Source: Mycolicibacterium moriokaense (GTDB taxonomy: Bacteria; Actinomycetota; Actinomycetes; Mycobacteriales; Mycobacteriaceae). From it: a stretch of 64,000 nucleotides of DNA. Made by a program: the position numbers and the translations under genes. Positions within the stretch are counted from its first letter, which is position 1; each line of letters begins with the position of its first letter. Positions 27,518-36,228 of the stretch are shown here, in pieces. The stretch is from NCBI RefSeq assembly GCF_010726085.1, contig NZ_AP022560.1, positions 5,704,001 through 5,768,000 of the forward strand, read 5' to 3'. The notes under the pieces were generated by a model that saw nothing but the letters and a program-made list of their open reading frames with translations, was not told where the DNA came from and searched no databases.

Positions 27518-28888
27518 ATGGGCACCACTGTGAACACTACTTTGACGGGTGACGTTGTCCGGCAGGGTGATTCGGGCTACGACGCCGCACGACTCGGCTA
27601 CAACCATCTGTTCCGTCATCGCCCCGAAGCGATCGTGTACTGCAACGAGACGCAGGATGTGGTCAACGCCCTTTCGTGGGCACGACAGAACGAGGTTGCG
27701 GTTCGCGTACGCAGCGGTGGGCACTGCCTGGAGGGCTGGTCCTCCATCGACGACGGTCTGGTCATCGACGTGAGCCGAATCAAGTCGGCGGAAATCGACA
27801 CGTCGTCGAACACCGCCACCGTCGGCGCCGGGCTCAACCAGTTGGAGGCGGTGACCACACTCGGGGCGGCTGGTTGCGCCGCGCCGACCGGCACCGAGGG
27901 AACTGTCGGACTGGTCGGTGCGACGCTCGGCGGCGGCTTCGGTCTGCTCACTCGCAACTTCGGCATGGCATCCGACAACCTGTTGGCGGCGGAGATCGTC
28001 GTCGCACCGGCGGGCAGCGGGGCCGAGACGATCGTCGCCGACGAAGAGAACAACGCGGATCTGCTGTGGGCGTTACGTGGCGCGGGCAATGGCAATTTCG
28101 GCATCGTCACCACGCTGACGTACCGCACGTATCCGTTGACGCAGACCATCTACGTCACCGCGACGTGGACGGGACTCGACGATCTGTCGGAGGTGTACGA
28201 GGCGTGGCAGCAGTCCGCACCGTACACCGACAATCGCTTGACGAGCCAGCTCGAAATCCGCCGTGACGAGTTCGTCTTGATCGCCCTGCTGGCGTCGGGA
28301 TCAGAGTCCGAAGCGGAAAGCCTGCTGTCGCCGATCCTGTCCGTCGGCAAGCCGAATGTCGTCGTGACGGATGCAAACTGGGCCGACACATACGCAGGGT
28401 TCCAGATACCGCCCGCAGACGAGTTGGCGAACTGGAAGTTCCTCTCTCAGTTCATCTATGAGCCATATCCAGCGGAGGCCGTGAACATCGTCAAGTCGTT
28501 CATGGCGCAGGCGCCGACCCCGGAGTCCAACTACTTCACCAACGCATTCGGCGGGGCCGTCAAGGACAGCGAACCGGCGGACGGCTCGGCCTTTGTCCAC
28601 CGCAACGCACTCTACTATGCCGAGCCAGGCGCGGGCTGGGGCACCCGCGGTGGGCTTCCCGCCTCGGAAGACCCGTTGACGGCGACATGCGAAGCGTGGA
28701 TCAAGGAGTTCGGTGAAGCGTTGCAGCCCTACGTCAATGGGGCGTATGTCAACGTGCCCAATGCGGGCATGCCGGGATGGGAGGCCGCGTACTGGGGAGC
28801 CAACGTGGACCGACTGCGCACCGTCAAGGCGAAGTACGACCCCGACAACGTGTTCAACTACGAGCAGAGCGTGCAGGTTTCACCATGA
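27518..28888 (+). CDS. BBE-like FAD-dependent oxidase (PCMH family)
   Basis: This 456-residue enzyme has an FAD-binding PCMH domain (about 35-210) with the histidine of SGGHCLEGW that usually carries covalent FAD. It ends in a C-terminal BBE motif (YWGANVDRL then KYDPDNVFNYEQS). The second, cysteinyl attachment site seen in bicovalent relatives reads GTEGTVG here, so FAD is probably attached only through His. Relatives oxidise alcohols, sugars, amines or alkaloids with oxygen. It lies between two permeases in one coupled operon, suggesting it oxidises a substrate they bring in. It starts three bases after the upstream stop. Confidence 0.88.
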   Translation: MGTTVNTTLTGDVVRQGDSGYDAARLGYNHLFRHRPEAIVYCNETQDVVNALSWARQNEVAVRVRSGGHCLEGWSSIDDGLVIDVSRIKSAEIDTSSNTATVGAGLNQLEAVTTLGAAGCAAPTGTEGTVGLVGATLGGGFGLLTRNFGMASDNLLAAEIVVAPAGSGAETIVADEENNADLLWALRGAGNGNFGIVTTLTYRTYPLTQTIYVTATWTGLDDLSEVYEAWQQSAPYTDNRLTSQLEIRRDEFVLIALLASGSESEAESLLSPILSVGKPNVVVTDANWADTYAGFQIPPADELANWKFLSQFIYEPYPAEAVNIVKSFMAQAPTPESNYFTNAFGGAVKDSEPADGSAFVHRNALYYAEPGAGWGTRGGLPASEDPLTATCEAWIKEFGEALQPYVNGAYVNVPNAGMPGWEAAYWGANVDRLRTVKAKYDPDNVFNYEQSVQVSP

Positions 28889-30360
28889 CGACAGAGAAGA
28901 TTCCCGACGTCCGCAGCGCTGACGACGCGGTTCGGAGTTCCGGTTACGCACCGGAATTGAAACGTACCCTCGGGCCGTTCCAGACGTTCGCGATCTCGTT
29001 CGCGTTCATCTCGGTCCTGGTCGCCATCTTCGCGACCTACGGCGCCATGCTGCAGAGCTCCGGACCGGTCGGCGTTTGGCTGTTCGTCCTTGCCGGAATC
29101 GGGCAGACCCTCGTGGCACTCGTGGTGGCACAGTTCGCGGCTCGCATCGCGCTCAGCGGTTCGTCCTACCAGTGGGCCTCACGGCTGGCGAATCCCAAGA
29201 TCGGTTGGTGGTTCGGTTGGTTGACGTTCTGGTATCTGGCGATCGCCGTGGTAGCGATGACGAACGCACTGGCCAGCCAGGCACTCATGCCCCTGTTGGG
29301 TATGCAGCCGAGCGAGCATGCGGCACGGCTGCTCACGGTCGCGCTGCTGCTGATCGAAGCCGTCCTCGTCATCGCGTCGACGCGACTGCTCGGCATGGTC
29401 TCATCCGCCGCCGTGGGCCTCGAGCTCGTCATCCTGGCCGTGCTGATCATCGGCCTCATCGCCGTCATGGCGTTCAGTGGCAGCGGAACGATGGACAACC
29501 TCGTCTCGCGGGGCGTCGCGGCCAGCGATCCCCACTACTTCGCGATCGGCGGCGCCCTGATGGCCGGAATGATCGTGGGCATAACGACACTCGTCGGTTT
29601 TGACTCCGCGGCGAATCTGGCCGAGGAAGCCAAGGACCCGTTCCGCAGTGTGCCGCGCGCGATCGTGTTGTCCGTGGTGGCGTCGTCCGTGCTCGGGCTG
29701 CTGTTCATCGGCACGCTCACAGTGGCCGTCAAGGACATCCCGTCGGTGACCAACAGCGCGTCCCCGGTGGCGACGATCATCCGCGAGCAGCTCGGTCCGG
29801 TCATGGAGCGAATCCTGCTGTCGGGCATAACATTCGCAATGTTCGGCGCAGGCACGGTGATCATGGCGTCGTGTGCGCGACTGGCGTTCGCCATGGCCCG
29901 CGACGCGCGCTTCCCCGCCCACGGCGTGTTCCGCCGCGTCAATCCGCGTACCCAGACCCCGGTGCTGGCAACACTTCTGATCTTCGCGATCGGCGTCATC
30001 CTGATGCTGGCGCTGCCCGGTGCCGCCCTGCTGCAACTGATCATCGGGTCGACGCTGCTGCCTGCTCTCATCTATGGCGGGATCGTCGTGCTCTACCTTT
30101 CGGTCCGGAAACGCCTCGGCCGCCAGGAAGGCGCGTTCAGCCTCGGGCGCTACGAGTTGCCGGTGGCCGTCGCGGCGGTGATCTGGGTGGCGTTGGCCTT
30201 GCTGGCGCTGGTGTCTCCGTCGGACGCATTGGTTCCCGACCTGATCGTCCTCGGCTTGATCCTGACCGGCGGGGTCTACTTCGCCAAGATGCTGTTCTTC
30301 AACCGCGACGTCCTCGAGCACGAGCCGGGTGAAGACTCGCCTTCATTCTTTGCACCATAG
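28885..30360 (+). CDS. APC-superfamily amino acid/amine permease, paralogue 2
   Basis: This 491-residue, 12-helix permease shares the whole layout of the permease at 26048: ELKRTLGPFQTFAISFAFIS, GSSYQWASRLANPK and FDSAANLAEEAKDPFRSVPR. The ATG overlaps the TGA of the oxidase (ATGA). Two such close paralogues flanking one oxidase suggest either two related substrates, or import of substrate and exchange of product. Confidence 0.9.
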   Translation: MTTEKIPDVRSADDAVRSSGYAPELKRTLGPFQTFAISFAFISVLVAIFATYGAMLQSSGPVGVWLFVLAGIGQTLVALVVAQFAARIALSGSSYQWASRLANPKIGWWFGWLTFWYLAIAVVAMTNALASQALMPLLGMQPSEHAARLLTVALLLIEAVLVIASTRLLGMVSSAAVGLELVILAVLIIGLIAVMAFSGSGTMDNLVSRGVAASDPHYFAIGGALMAGMIVGITTLVGFDSAANLAEEAKDPFRSVPRAIVLSVVASSVLGLLFIGTLTVAVKDIPSVTNSASPVATIIREQLGPVMERILLSGITFAMFGAGTVIMASCARLAFAMARDARFPAHGVFRRVNPRTQTPVLATLLIFAIGVILMLALPGAALLQLIIGSTLLPALIYGGIVVLYLSVRKRLGRQEGAFSLGRYELPVAVAAVIWVALALLALVSPSDALVPDLIVLGLILTGGVYFAKMLFFNRDVLEHEPGEDSPSFFAP

Positions 30361-30411
30361 CCGCGCAAACACCGACATACCGTTGTCGCGGCGGTGTCTG
30401 ACGCTGGTGCC

Positions 30412-30807
30412 ATGAACAAGAACACGAACACAATCTCGACTGCTGCCGATGCGGCGCTGTCGCTGTGGTTGGAAATGTGGAACACCGATCCCGAGATCGC
30501 GCGTCGGATCTGCAGTGCGGATTTCCGGATTCGCTTCCTGGTCTCCGATGCCGACGGTTCGAACCCGTTCGACGACGTGCTCGGCGCGGACAGTTTCGCT
30601 CGGTTTCTGGATCGGTGGCGGGAGGGGCATCCGGGTGTGGTGTTCACCGAAGTCTCGCGTGCGGTGGACGGCGCGCATGGGCGGATGCTCTGGAACATGG
30701 AAGTCGGCGAGATGGCTGTGGGCGGGATCGATGTCTTCGACTTCACCGACGATGGGCTGATCCGCGAAGTGTGGTCGGTGAACGGGACGCGCCCGCATCT
30801 GACCTGA
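30412..30807 (+). CDS. SnoaL/NTF2-like protein
   Basis: This protein of about 131 residues has the cone-shaped NTF2/SnoaL fold by pattern: an N-terminal helix with ALSLWLEMWNTDPEIA, a strand-rich C-terminal half and DVFDFTDDGLIREVWSVNG at the end. Members are small cyclases, isomerases, hydrolases or binding proteins; none can be assigned here. The start may be ATG 30412 or an in-frame GTG at 30394. It follows permease 2 by about 50 bases and precedes the WYL regulator. Confidence 0.7.
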   Translation: MNKNTNTISTAADAALSLWLEMWNTDPEIARRICSADFRIRFLVSDADGSNPFDDVLGADSFARFLDRWREGHPGVVFTEVSRAVDGAHGRMLWNMEVGEMAVGGIDVFDFTDDGLIREVWSVNGTRPHLT

Positions 30808-30827
30808 GACCGGGGAGACTCACATTC

Positions 30828-31520
30828 ATGAGGAGAGCCGAGCGGTTGTACGCGTTGGTCGATCTGCTTCGGGGATCCCGCCGGCCGTTATCGGCCGCTC
30901 GGCTCGCAGAGGAGTTCGAGGTGTCCAAGCGCACGATCGAGCGTGACATCCAGTCGCTGCAGCTGGCGGGTGTCCCGATCTACGCCGACCATGGGGTGTC
31001 GGGCGGGTACTCGATCCTGCGCGAACATTCCCTGCCGCCGCTGAATCTGACGGTGCCGGAGTCGCTGGCGGTGCTCGCGGGCCTCGGCCTGGTGGAGAAC
31101 TCGCCGTATGGCGCGGCGGCGCGGCGGGCGCGGGCGAAGGTCCTCGCGGTCAGCCGCGAGGATCAGCTCGCGCCGATCGATGAGGCGTTGGCATCGATGT
31201 TCGTCATCGACGCCGAGCCGCCGTCGGAGGCGGCAGTCTCGCTCATTCCCGAGGCCATCGCGGCGCGACGGGTCGTGCGGTTGGACTACTCCTCCGAGGA
31301 CGGCAAGACCCATACCACCCGGGACGTGGAGGCCATGGGTCTGCTGCGAGGAGGAGATTCGTGGATGTTCGTGGGATGGTGCCGGCTGCGCGAAGGCATC
31401 CGCGGATTTCACCTCGACCGCATCCGGCACCTGGAGATCACTGCTGAGGTGTTTCCCGAACGCGATCCTGCGGTGCTGGACGCGGATCTGTCGCGGTGGC
31501 GCACCCGACGACTCGGCTGA
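30828..31520 (+). CDS. HTH-WYL transcriptional regulator
   Basis: This 230-residue protein has an N-terminal DeoR-like HTH (RLAEEFEVSKRTIERDIQSL) and a WYL-type ligand-sensing C-terminal domain (GGDSWMFVGWCRLREGIRGF then LDRIRHLEIT). Such regulators respond to metabolites or nucleic acids. As the last gene of the repeat-bracketed module it is the obvious candidate to control the permease/oxidase operon. It ends five bases before the right repeat copy. Confidence 0.88.
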   Translation: MRRAERLYALVDLLRGSRRPLSAARLAEEFEVSKRTIERDIQSLQLAGVPIYADHGVSGGYSILREHSLPPLNLTVPESLAVLAGLGLVENSPYGAAARRARAKVLAVSREDQLAPIDEALASMFVIDAEPPSEAAVSLIPEAIAARRVVRLDYSSEDGKTHTTRDVEAMGLLRGGDSWMFVGWCRLREGIRGFHLDRIRHLEITAEVFPERDPAVLDADLSRWRTRRLG

Positions 31521-31524
31521 AATT

Positions 31525-32001
31525 GGTTGTGGTGGTTAGGCGTTGGGTGGGCAGTAGGCGTCGACGTAGACGGTGACCAGGCCGTTGGTGTTGCCGTGGT
31601 GCTGGTGGCGTTCCTGGTGGGTGGAGATGATCGAGCACTTGGTCAGCGGGGCGTCGGAGGTGGTGTTGACGGTGACGCGGAAGCCCTGGTCTTTGAAGTC
31701 GAGGATGGTGTCTTGGGCGGTGGGGGCCGAGGGGGCTGCGCCGTCGATGGAGGCGGGGTCGGCGTCGGCGTGCGCGGCGGCGGCCAGGCCAATGGCCAGG
31801 GCGGTCATCATCGGGGCGGCCAGGGCGGCCAGGGCGATCTTGGTGGTTGCGGTGGTGGTCATGATGTCCCTGCTTTTGGTGGTCTGTTCCGGGGTGAACC
31901 GGCTGATCACAAAGCTATGGACCTCATATAGGCCCCAACATCGGGAGAAAGATGCGTTTGCTACACCACGTATGGGTCAAATGATGCAAACGCGCTCAGG
32001 C
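31525..32001 (-). repeat. Right copy of the 477-bp inverted repeat
   Basis: This is the reverse-complement partner of 23967-24443, with the same length and no gaps. Visible substitutions include Ser-Val to Ser-Ala and Asn-Ala to Asn-Gly changes in the encoded protein, a Glu-to-Lys change in the leader frame and a few silent or non-coding changes. The repeat includes the GCCTGA that ends the LuxR gene at the left end, showing that the left copy is likely the source. Confidence 0.93.
31536..31862 (-). CDS. Small secreted His-rich protein, copy 2
   Basis: This 108-residue near-identical copy of the protein at 24106, on the opposite strand, differs at two residues by my reading (SAP for SVP and NGL for NAL). 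The signal peptide, the two Cys and the HQERHQHH cluster are retained, so both copies look functional. It is convergent with the WYL regulator. Confidence 0.8.
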   Translation of the reverse strand: MTTTATTKIALAALAAPMMTALAIGLAAAAHADADPASIDGAAPSAPTAQDTILDFKDQGFRVTVNTTSDAPLTKCSIISTHQERHQHHGNTNGLVTVYVDAYCPPNA

Positions 32002-32109
32002 TCCGAAACTGTCCCCGACGCGGGGGCACGCGCAGGGCCGGTTCCAAGAATTCGTCAAGAATCCTTCAAGGTCTCCGACGGACCCTTCCTCAACTGGAAG
32101 GGAACGCAC

Positions 32110-33357
32110 ATGCAAAAGATCTTGCGTCAAGCAGCGGTCGTCGCAGCGGCGGCGGTAGTCGCGGTCGGATGCTCGTCGTCAACGGACCCGGGCGCGCAGT
32201 CCGGCACTCCTACCCTGCCCGCGTCGCCGTCGCCGACCCCGTCCGCAGAGATGGTCGCCCACAACACCGAGGCGTCGATCCAGGCCATCCCCTGGGCGGA
32301 GGTAGGACCGGGCTGGATGCTCGCGATGTGGAACGCGGCGTCACCCAACCACCCCGGCGATGACTTCTCTTCGGATGAGCCGACGCCCTACAACGCCGAG
32401 ACGACGCTGTACCTGGTCAACCCCGACGGGGGCCGCTACGCGATCACAACGTTCGCCGCGCCCGGCGACGACGGTTCGCTACCGGTATTGGCCGACTGGT
32501 CGGGCGACGGCAGCCGCGCGCTGTTCTATCGACACGGCGACGACTTGACCGTCATCGAGGTCAATCTGCACACCGGCGAGCGCACCTCGTTCCCGGTCAA
32601 GGGCGGCTACTCCGTCATCCCGCGCTACACCCAGCCCGAGGGCAAAGCGGTGCTGCTGGTGAAATCGAACGACGTCGACAGCCCCGCATCGCTCACGCGC
32701 GTCGACCTTTCCGGCAAGCAGCAGCTGACATATCCGGTGGACAAGCTCGGCAGCGAGTTCAACGCCTCGGTCCTCTCCACACCCGACGGCACCCGGTTGC
32801 TGCTCGGCACCGAAAACGGTCTGTCGCTGATGGGCAACAACGGAACCCCGGGCGACCATCTCGCGATTCCAAATGCCACCGACTGCACGCCGGTGCGGTG
32901 GTGGGAGAAAGACGTCGCCCTGACCCGTTGCTACGGAGCCGAATTCAGCTCTTCGCGGCTGTGGCTCGTCCCCATCGACGGCACAGCGCCGCGACCGCTC
33001 ACCGCGGAGAACGACGGAACCGTCGGCCCGGATCTGGCCGACCTGAACGCCTGGCAGGTTCCGGCAGGCACGTTCGTCCAAGCGGCGGGCGGATGCGGTT
33101 ACATCTACCTCGCGAAGCTCAATCCGAAAGACGGCACGACCACCCCGGTGTCCGTGCCGGACGTGGAGGAAGAGCACAGCATCCGGGTGCTCGGTGTCAC
33201 CGACGGCCGGCTGCAGCTCCAGGCGACGCAGGCGTGCGGTAGCGGCGAATCGCTACTCGACTACGACCCGGCATCGGGCACCTCGACCGTGCTGCTCGGC
33301 GCAGACGTGAACGGCGGCGGCATCGTGGATGCGGTTGCCTACCCCGACTCCGAATAG
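32110..33357 (+). CDS. Lipoprotein with beta-propeller-like repeats
   Basis: This 415-residue protein has a lipoprotein signal (VVAVGC lipobox near residue 22) and a Ser/Pro-rich linker. A series of repeated blades with TLYLVNPDGGRYAIT, LTVIEVNLHTGERTS, SLTRVDLSGKQQLTY and LWLVPIDGTAPRPLT motifs follows, typical of TolB/WD40-like beta-propellers. It should be anchored on the outer face of the membrane. No catalytic residues are visible. ATG 32110 follows AAGGGA. Confidence 0.75.
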   Translation: MQKILRQAAVVAAAAVVAVGCSSSTDPGAQSGTPTLPASPSPTPSAEMVAHNTEASIQAIPWAEVGPGWMLAMWNAASPNHPGDDFSSDEPTPYNAETTLYLVNPDGGRYAITTFAAPGDDGSLPVLADWSGDGSRALFYRHGDDLTVIEVNLHTGERTSFPVKGGYSVIPRYTQPEGKAVLLVKSNDVDSPASLTRVDLSGKQQLTYPVDKLGSEFNASVLSTPDGTRLLLGTENGLSLMGNNGTPGDHLAIPNATDCTPVRWWEKDVALTRCYGAEFSSSRLWLVPIDGTAPRPLTAENDGTVGPDLADLNAWQVPAGTFVQAAGGCGYIYLAKLNPKDGTTTPVSVPDVEEEHSIRVLGVTDGRLQLQATQACGSGESLLDYDPASGTSTVLLGADVNGGGIVDAVAYPDSE

Positions 33358-33436
33358 CCCACGCTCTACTGCCATTTACTTCGCGGTCGGAATCTGCGAC
33401 CGTGTCAATTCCCAGGTCACTGATGAGGAGACAGCG

Positions 33437-34315
33437 ATGCGCAATCGAATTGTTCCGGTGTTGGCGGCCGCGTTGGTACTAGCCGGCTGTGCTGGCGGCG
33501 CCAAGGAGGAAGCCGAATCTCCCGGGTCGTCGGGAGCGGCGCAGTCGGCGGACCAAACCGTCGATTCGAAGAACGGCCCAGCCCCAGAGGCGCCTGCCGA
33601 CGGCGGCTCCGGTGGAAAGATGATCGTCGTATACGAGGACGCCGACACCCCTGAAGCAGTGAACGGCAAGAAGATTCAGCAAGAAAATCAGATGCTCGAA
33701 GATCTCGCTGACGATGTGAACGAATCGCTCAACCTGCCCCACGACGTCACTTTGCGCGGAGCGCAATGCGGTACTCCGAACGCCTATTGGAGTGAGTCCG
33801 ACAACGCCATCACCATGTGCTACGAAGACACCGACTGGTCCCTCGATGCGTTCACCAAGGCGGGTGACTCCGATCCCCTGAAATCAGCACTCGGCTCCGA
33901 GTACACGACCTTCTATCACGAGCTCGCCCACATGGCGACGAGCATCTACGACCTGCCGATCACCGGGCGCGAGGAAGACGCCGCGGACCAGGCCGCGGCT
34001 TATCTACTTCTGACGCCGGGCGAGGATGGCCAGGACCCGGAGTCGGTGGACGCGGTGAAGGACTTCGCGCGCGCCTTCGCCGTCCTCGCAGAAGTGCAGA
34101 CGGAGTTCAGCGCGGAAGACATGGCCGACGAACACTCACTGAACCTGCAGCGCGTGTACAACTTGGAATGCTGGATCTACGGATCCAATCCCGAAGCCAA
34201 CGGCGACTTGGTCGCGAACGGTCAACTACCCCAGGACCGCGCGGAGCGCTGCCCCGAAGAGTGGGAGCAGATCGACCAAGCCTGGTCGACACTGCTCGAG
34301 CCCCATTGGAAGTAA
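33437..34315 (+). CDS. DUF4344-type lipoprotein metallopeptidase
   Basis: This 292-residue protein has a lipoprotein signal (LVLAGC lipobox) and a low-complexity linker. A domain follows with HELAH (FYHELAHMATSIYDLPITG) and, shortly after, EEDAADQAA, the zinc-ligand arrangement of the DUF4344 putative metallopeptidases. Several Cys residues (AQCGTPN, TMCYED, LECWIYG, ERCPEEW) may form disulfides. Substrate unknown. ATG 33437 follows GAGGAG. It is the last plus-strand gene before the long minus-strand catabolic region. Confidence 0.82.
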   Translation: MRNRIVPVLAAALVLAGCAGGAKEEAESPGSSGAAQSADQTVDSKNGPAPEAPADGGSGGKMIVVYEDADTPEAVNGKKIQQENQMLEDLADDVNESLNLPHDVTLRGAQCGTPNAYWSESDNAITMCYEDTDWSLDAFTKAGDSDPLKSALGSEYTTFYHELAHMATSIYDLPITGREEDAADQAAAYLLLTPGEDGQDPESVDAVKDFARAFAVLAEVQTEFSAEDMADEHSLNLQRVYNLECWIYGSNPEANGDLVANGQLPQDRAERCPEEWEQIDQAWSTLLEPHWK

Positions 34316-34396
34316 CGGCGAGACCCCGATTCGACGTCCAGCTCATACCGGTCAAAGTCAAAGAACGTTTTCGTGCCATCAACACGGCGAAGACCC

Positions 34397-34873
34397 TCAG
34401 AGAAGCGGTCGGACTCCAGTCTTGTAGACCACCACATGACCAACCGGTCGCATCTGACAGGCCAGGCGGATCGATTGACGCTCGTCACCGATCGCGACCA
34501 TCCGGCGTCCGACCTCCTCGATCGCGCTGGGCGGTGGCAGCCCACCGGTACTGCTGACGATCACGGCAAAGCAAGTCCCGCAGCTGCCTATGCCACCACA
34601 TACGTTGGGCCAGTAGTAGCCATGGCGCACGGCACAGTTCATAAGGGTTTCACCTGGCTCGACACTGAGTTCAATCCCTGACGGTTCGACGGTCACGAGC
34701 GTCACGTGGGCCACTGCGGTGTCAGGGCACACAGTCGCCCGTGTCTCGGCACGACGGTCGATAGCTTCGTCGTGCTCGTCGGAAGATGACCGTCCCGCGA
34801 GTGCGTCACTGCTGCTGGAAGCGTGGATCTGCCGACCGCAGTCGGTTGCGGCGTGGGTCCGACGCTCGATCAC
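34397..34873 (-). CDS. Plant-type [2Fe-2S] ferredoxin with N-terminal extension
   Basis: The 158-residue product contains one plant-type [2Fe-2S] domain in its C-terminal 105 residues, with Cys ligands in VCGGIGSCGTC and a fourth in LACQMRP. It transfers electrons to oxygenases. The first 48 residues are low complexity; GTG 34873 is supported by AAGGGGAG, but a shorter start is possible. It lies downstream of a KshA-like Rieske oxygenase on the same strand and probably serves it. No ferredoxin reductase is in the window. Confidence 0.8.
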   Translation of the reverse strand: MIERRTHAATDCGRQIHASSSSDALAGRSSSDEHDEAIDRRAETRATVCPDTAVAHVTLVTVEPSGIELSVEPGETLMNCAVRHGYYWPNVCGGIGSCGTCFAVIVSSTGGLPPPSAIEEVGRRMVAIGDERQSIRLACQMRPVGHVVVYKTGVRPLL

Positions 34874-34960
34874 TCGGCTCCCCTTGCCTTTTCGTCAGCG
34901 TCCGATATGCGGCGAAAGACCGTGTGCCGCCGGTGTCATCTGCGCCTTCTCGGCGAACGC

Positions 34961-35166
34961 CTAGTCATGCTCTCCAATCAGGTGAACAGCACGTTCCGGA
35001 CAATTGGCGACAGCCTTGCGCGCAAGTTCCAGTTGCTCGCCGATGACGTTGTCGGACAATGTAACGCGTGCCACCACTCATCCGCACGTGCTCGCATTTC
35101 CGAAAACGTGGGATATGGATCCCAGTGGTCGAAGTCCAGCTCGGGACCGGCGGCGCTGCCAGGCAT
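34961..35166 (-). pseudogene. Remnant joining a P450-like N-terminus to a 3Fe-4S-ferredoxin-like C-terminus
   Basis: From ATG 35166 (with an AAGGGAG box) about 35 codons read like a P450 N-terminus (LDFDHWDPYPTFSEMRARA). In another frame the last 34 codons (35064-34961) read like the C-terminus of a P450-type [3Fe-4S] ferredoxin (LELARKAVANCPERAVHLI), ending at TAG 34961-34963. The first frame stops at 34978 after meaningless sequence. The simplest reading is a deletion that fused the two ends of a former P450-ferredoxin pair. A 62-residue novel protein is the less likely alternative. Confidence 0.5.
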
Positions 35167-35247
35167 CGAGTCTCCCTTCGAAGATTCGGATAGCTGGGAT
35201 GGAACTCGTTCTGTCACACGGCGTCCAGCCCCATCGGAGCATCGGAA

Positions 35248-36228
35248 TCAGTTGTCGGAATAGAACTGGCCCGCCCACCTGCGCAGCGCGCGATATGGCC
35301 CGGCCTCTTCGGGGGCGAATGGCGGCGCGGGCACGTATCGCATGTTCTCCCAAATGAAGAAGTCGCGCTCCAGCTGTTCGTGCTGCATTGCGATGACACC
35401 ACGCATCTCGTCGGTGATTGCACTGCCGTCGTCGGGCGCCTTCATCCAGATGGTGCCCCAAACGTCGGAGTACTCCTCGTCGATCGGTGTGGTCGCCTGG
35501 ACCTCGACGAACTGAATCTCGTCCTCACGTCGGAAGGTGCCCGTCATGACGCCGACCCCGTAAGTACGGATATCAAGCGTCCACTTGCTGGGCTCGTTGG
35601 GTGCGAACTGCATCGTGTGCAGCACATTGAACTGTGGCCCGTCCTCGGAGAAGTTCTCTACCCGTGTTATCCAGTCGGCGTGGTGGACCCAATGAAAGTG
35701 CGCGGGGTCGGTGATGTTCTCGACGATCATCTGCGGGTAAACATGCACCCGTTCCCAGCGCCGTGCGCCGTCTGGATACCCGGCGACGTACTCGGCACCG
35801 CGCGCGTCGACATCAGGAACACGATCGGCGACGGCATGCGCATCCCACGTTGGTCCGGTGCCGTCAGGGTCATGCCACATGAGCATCAGGCCCGATACTT
35901 CGGCCACCGCCCAGCTACGTAACCGGCACTTGCTCACCTTGGTGCTGTAGGGCACCAGGACATTTCGGCCGTCGGAATCGAACTGCCACCCGTGGAACGG
36001 GCATGCCAGATTCTCACCGATGATCTTGCCGCCGAGACCGATATGGGCACCCAGATGTGGGCAGTAGGCGTCGAACACCGAAGCAGTGCCGGACTCTGTG
36101 CGGGCGATTACCAAGTCCTTACCGAAATACCGCGCCGAGCGGACCTCGCCTGGCGCGAAATCCGCGGACCATCCGATCTGGAACCAGCCGGATGGAAAGG
36201 ACTGGTGTGGCCAACCTTGGCGAATCAC
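35248..36228 (-). CDS. KshA-like Rieske oxygenase 1
   Basis: This 326-residue Rieske oxygenase has the CPHLGAHIG...CPFHGW [2Fe-2S] motif (about residues 55-80). The mononuclear iron site in ENITDPAHFHWVHH is in the arrangement of 3-ketosteroid-9-alpha-hydroxylase oxygenases. Such enzymes hydroxylate alicyclic rings with O2, using electrons from a ferredoxin. The GTG start overlaps the TGA of a small upstream ORF (GTGA) and follows AAAGGGG. Close neighbours are a second KshA-like enzyme and ferredoxin genes. The substrate is unknown, but KshA-type fits a steroid-like ring. Confidence 0.88.
   Translation of the reverse strand: MIRQGWPHQSFPSGWFQIGWSADFAPGEVRSARYFGKDLVIARTESGTASVFDAYCPHLGAHIGLGGKIIGENLACPFHGWQFDSDGRNVLVPYSTKVSKCRLRSWAVAEVSGLMLMWHDPDGTGPTWDAHAVADRVPDVDARGAEYVAGYPDGARRWERVHVYPQMIVENITDPAHFHWVHHADWITRVENFSEDGPQFNVLHTMQFAPNEPSKWTLDIRTYGVGVMTGTFRREDEIQFVEVQATTPIDEEYSDVWGTIWMKAPDDGSAITDEMRGVIAMQHEQLERDFFIWENMRYVPAPPFAPEEAGPYRALRRWAGQFYSDN

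Noticed and set aside
23967..32001. Composite transposon or IS element formed by the inverted repeats
   Set aside because: The repeats contain no transposase or recombinase, their ends show no terminal inverted repeats, and the outer flanks (GACC and TCCG) are not a target-site duplication.
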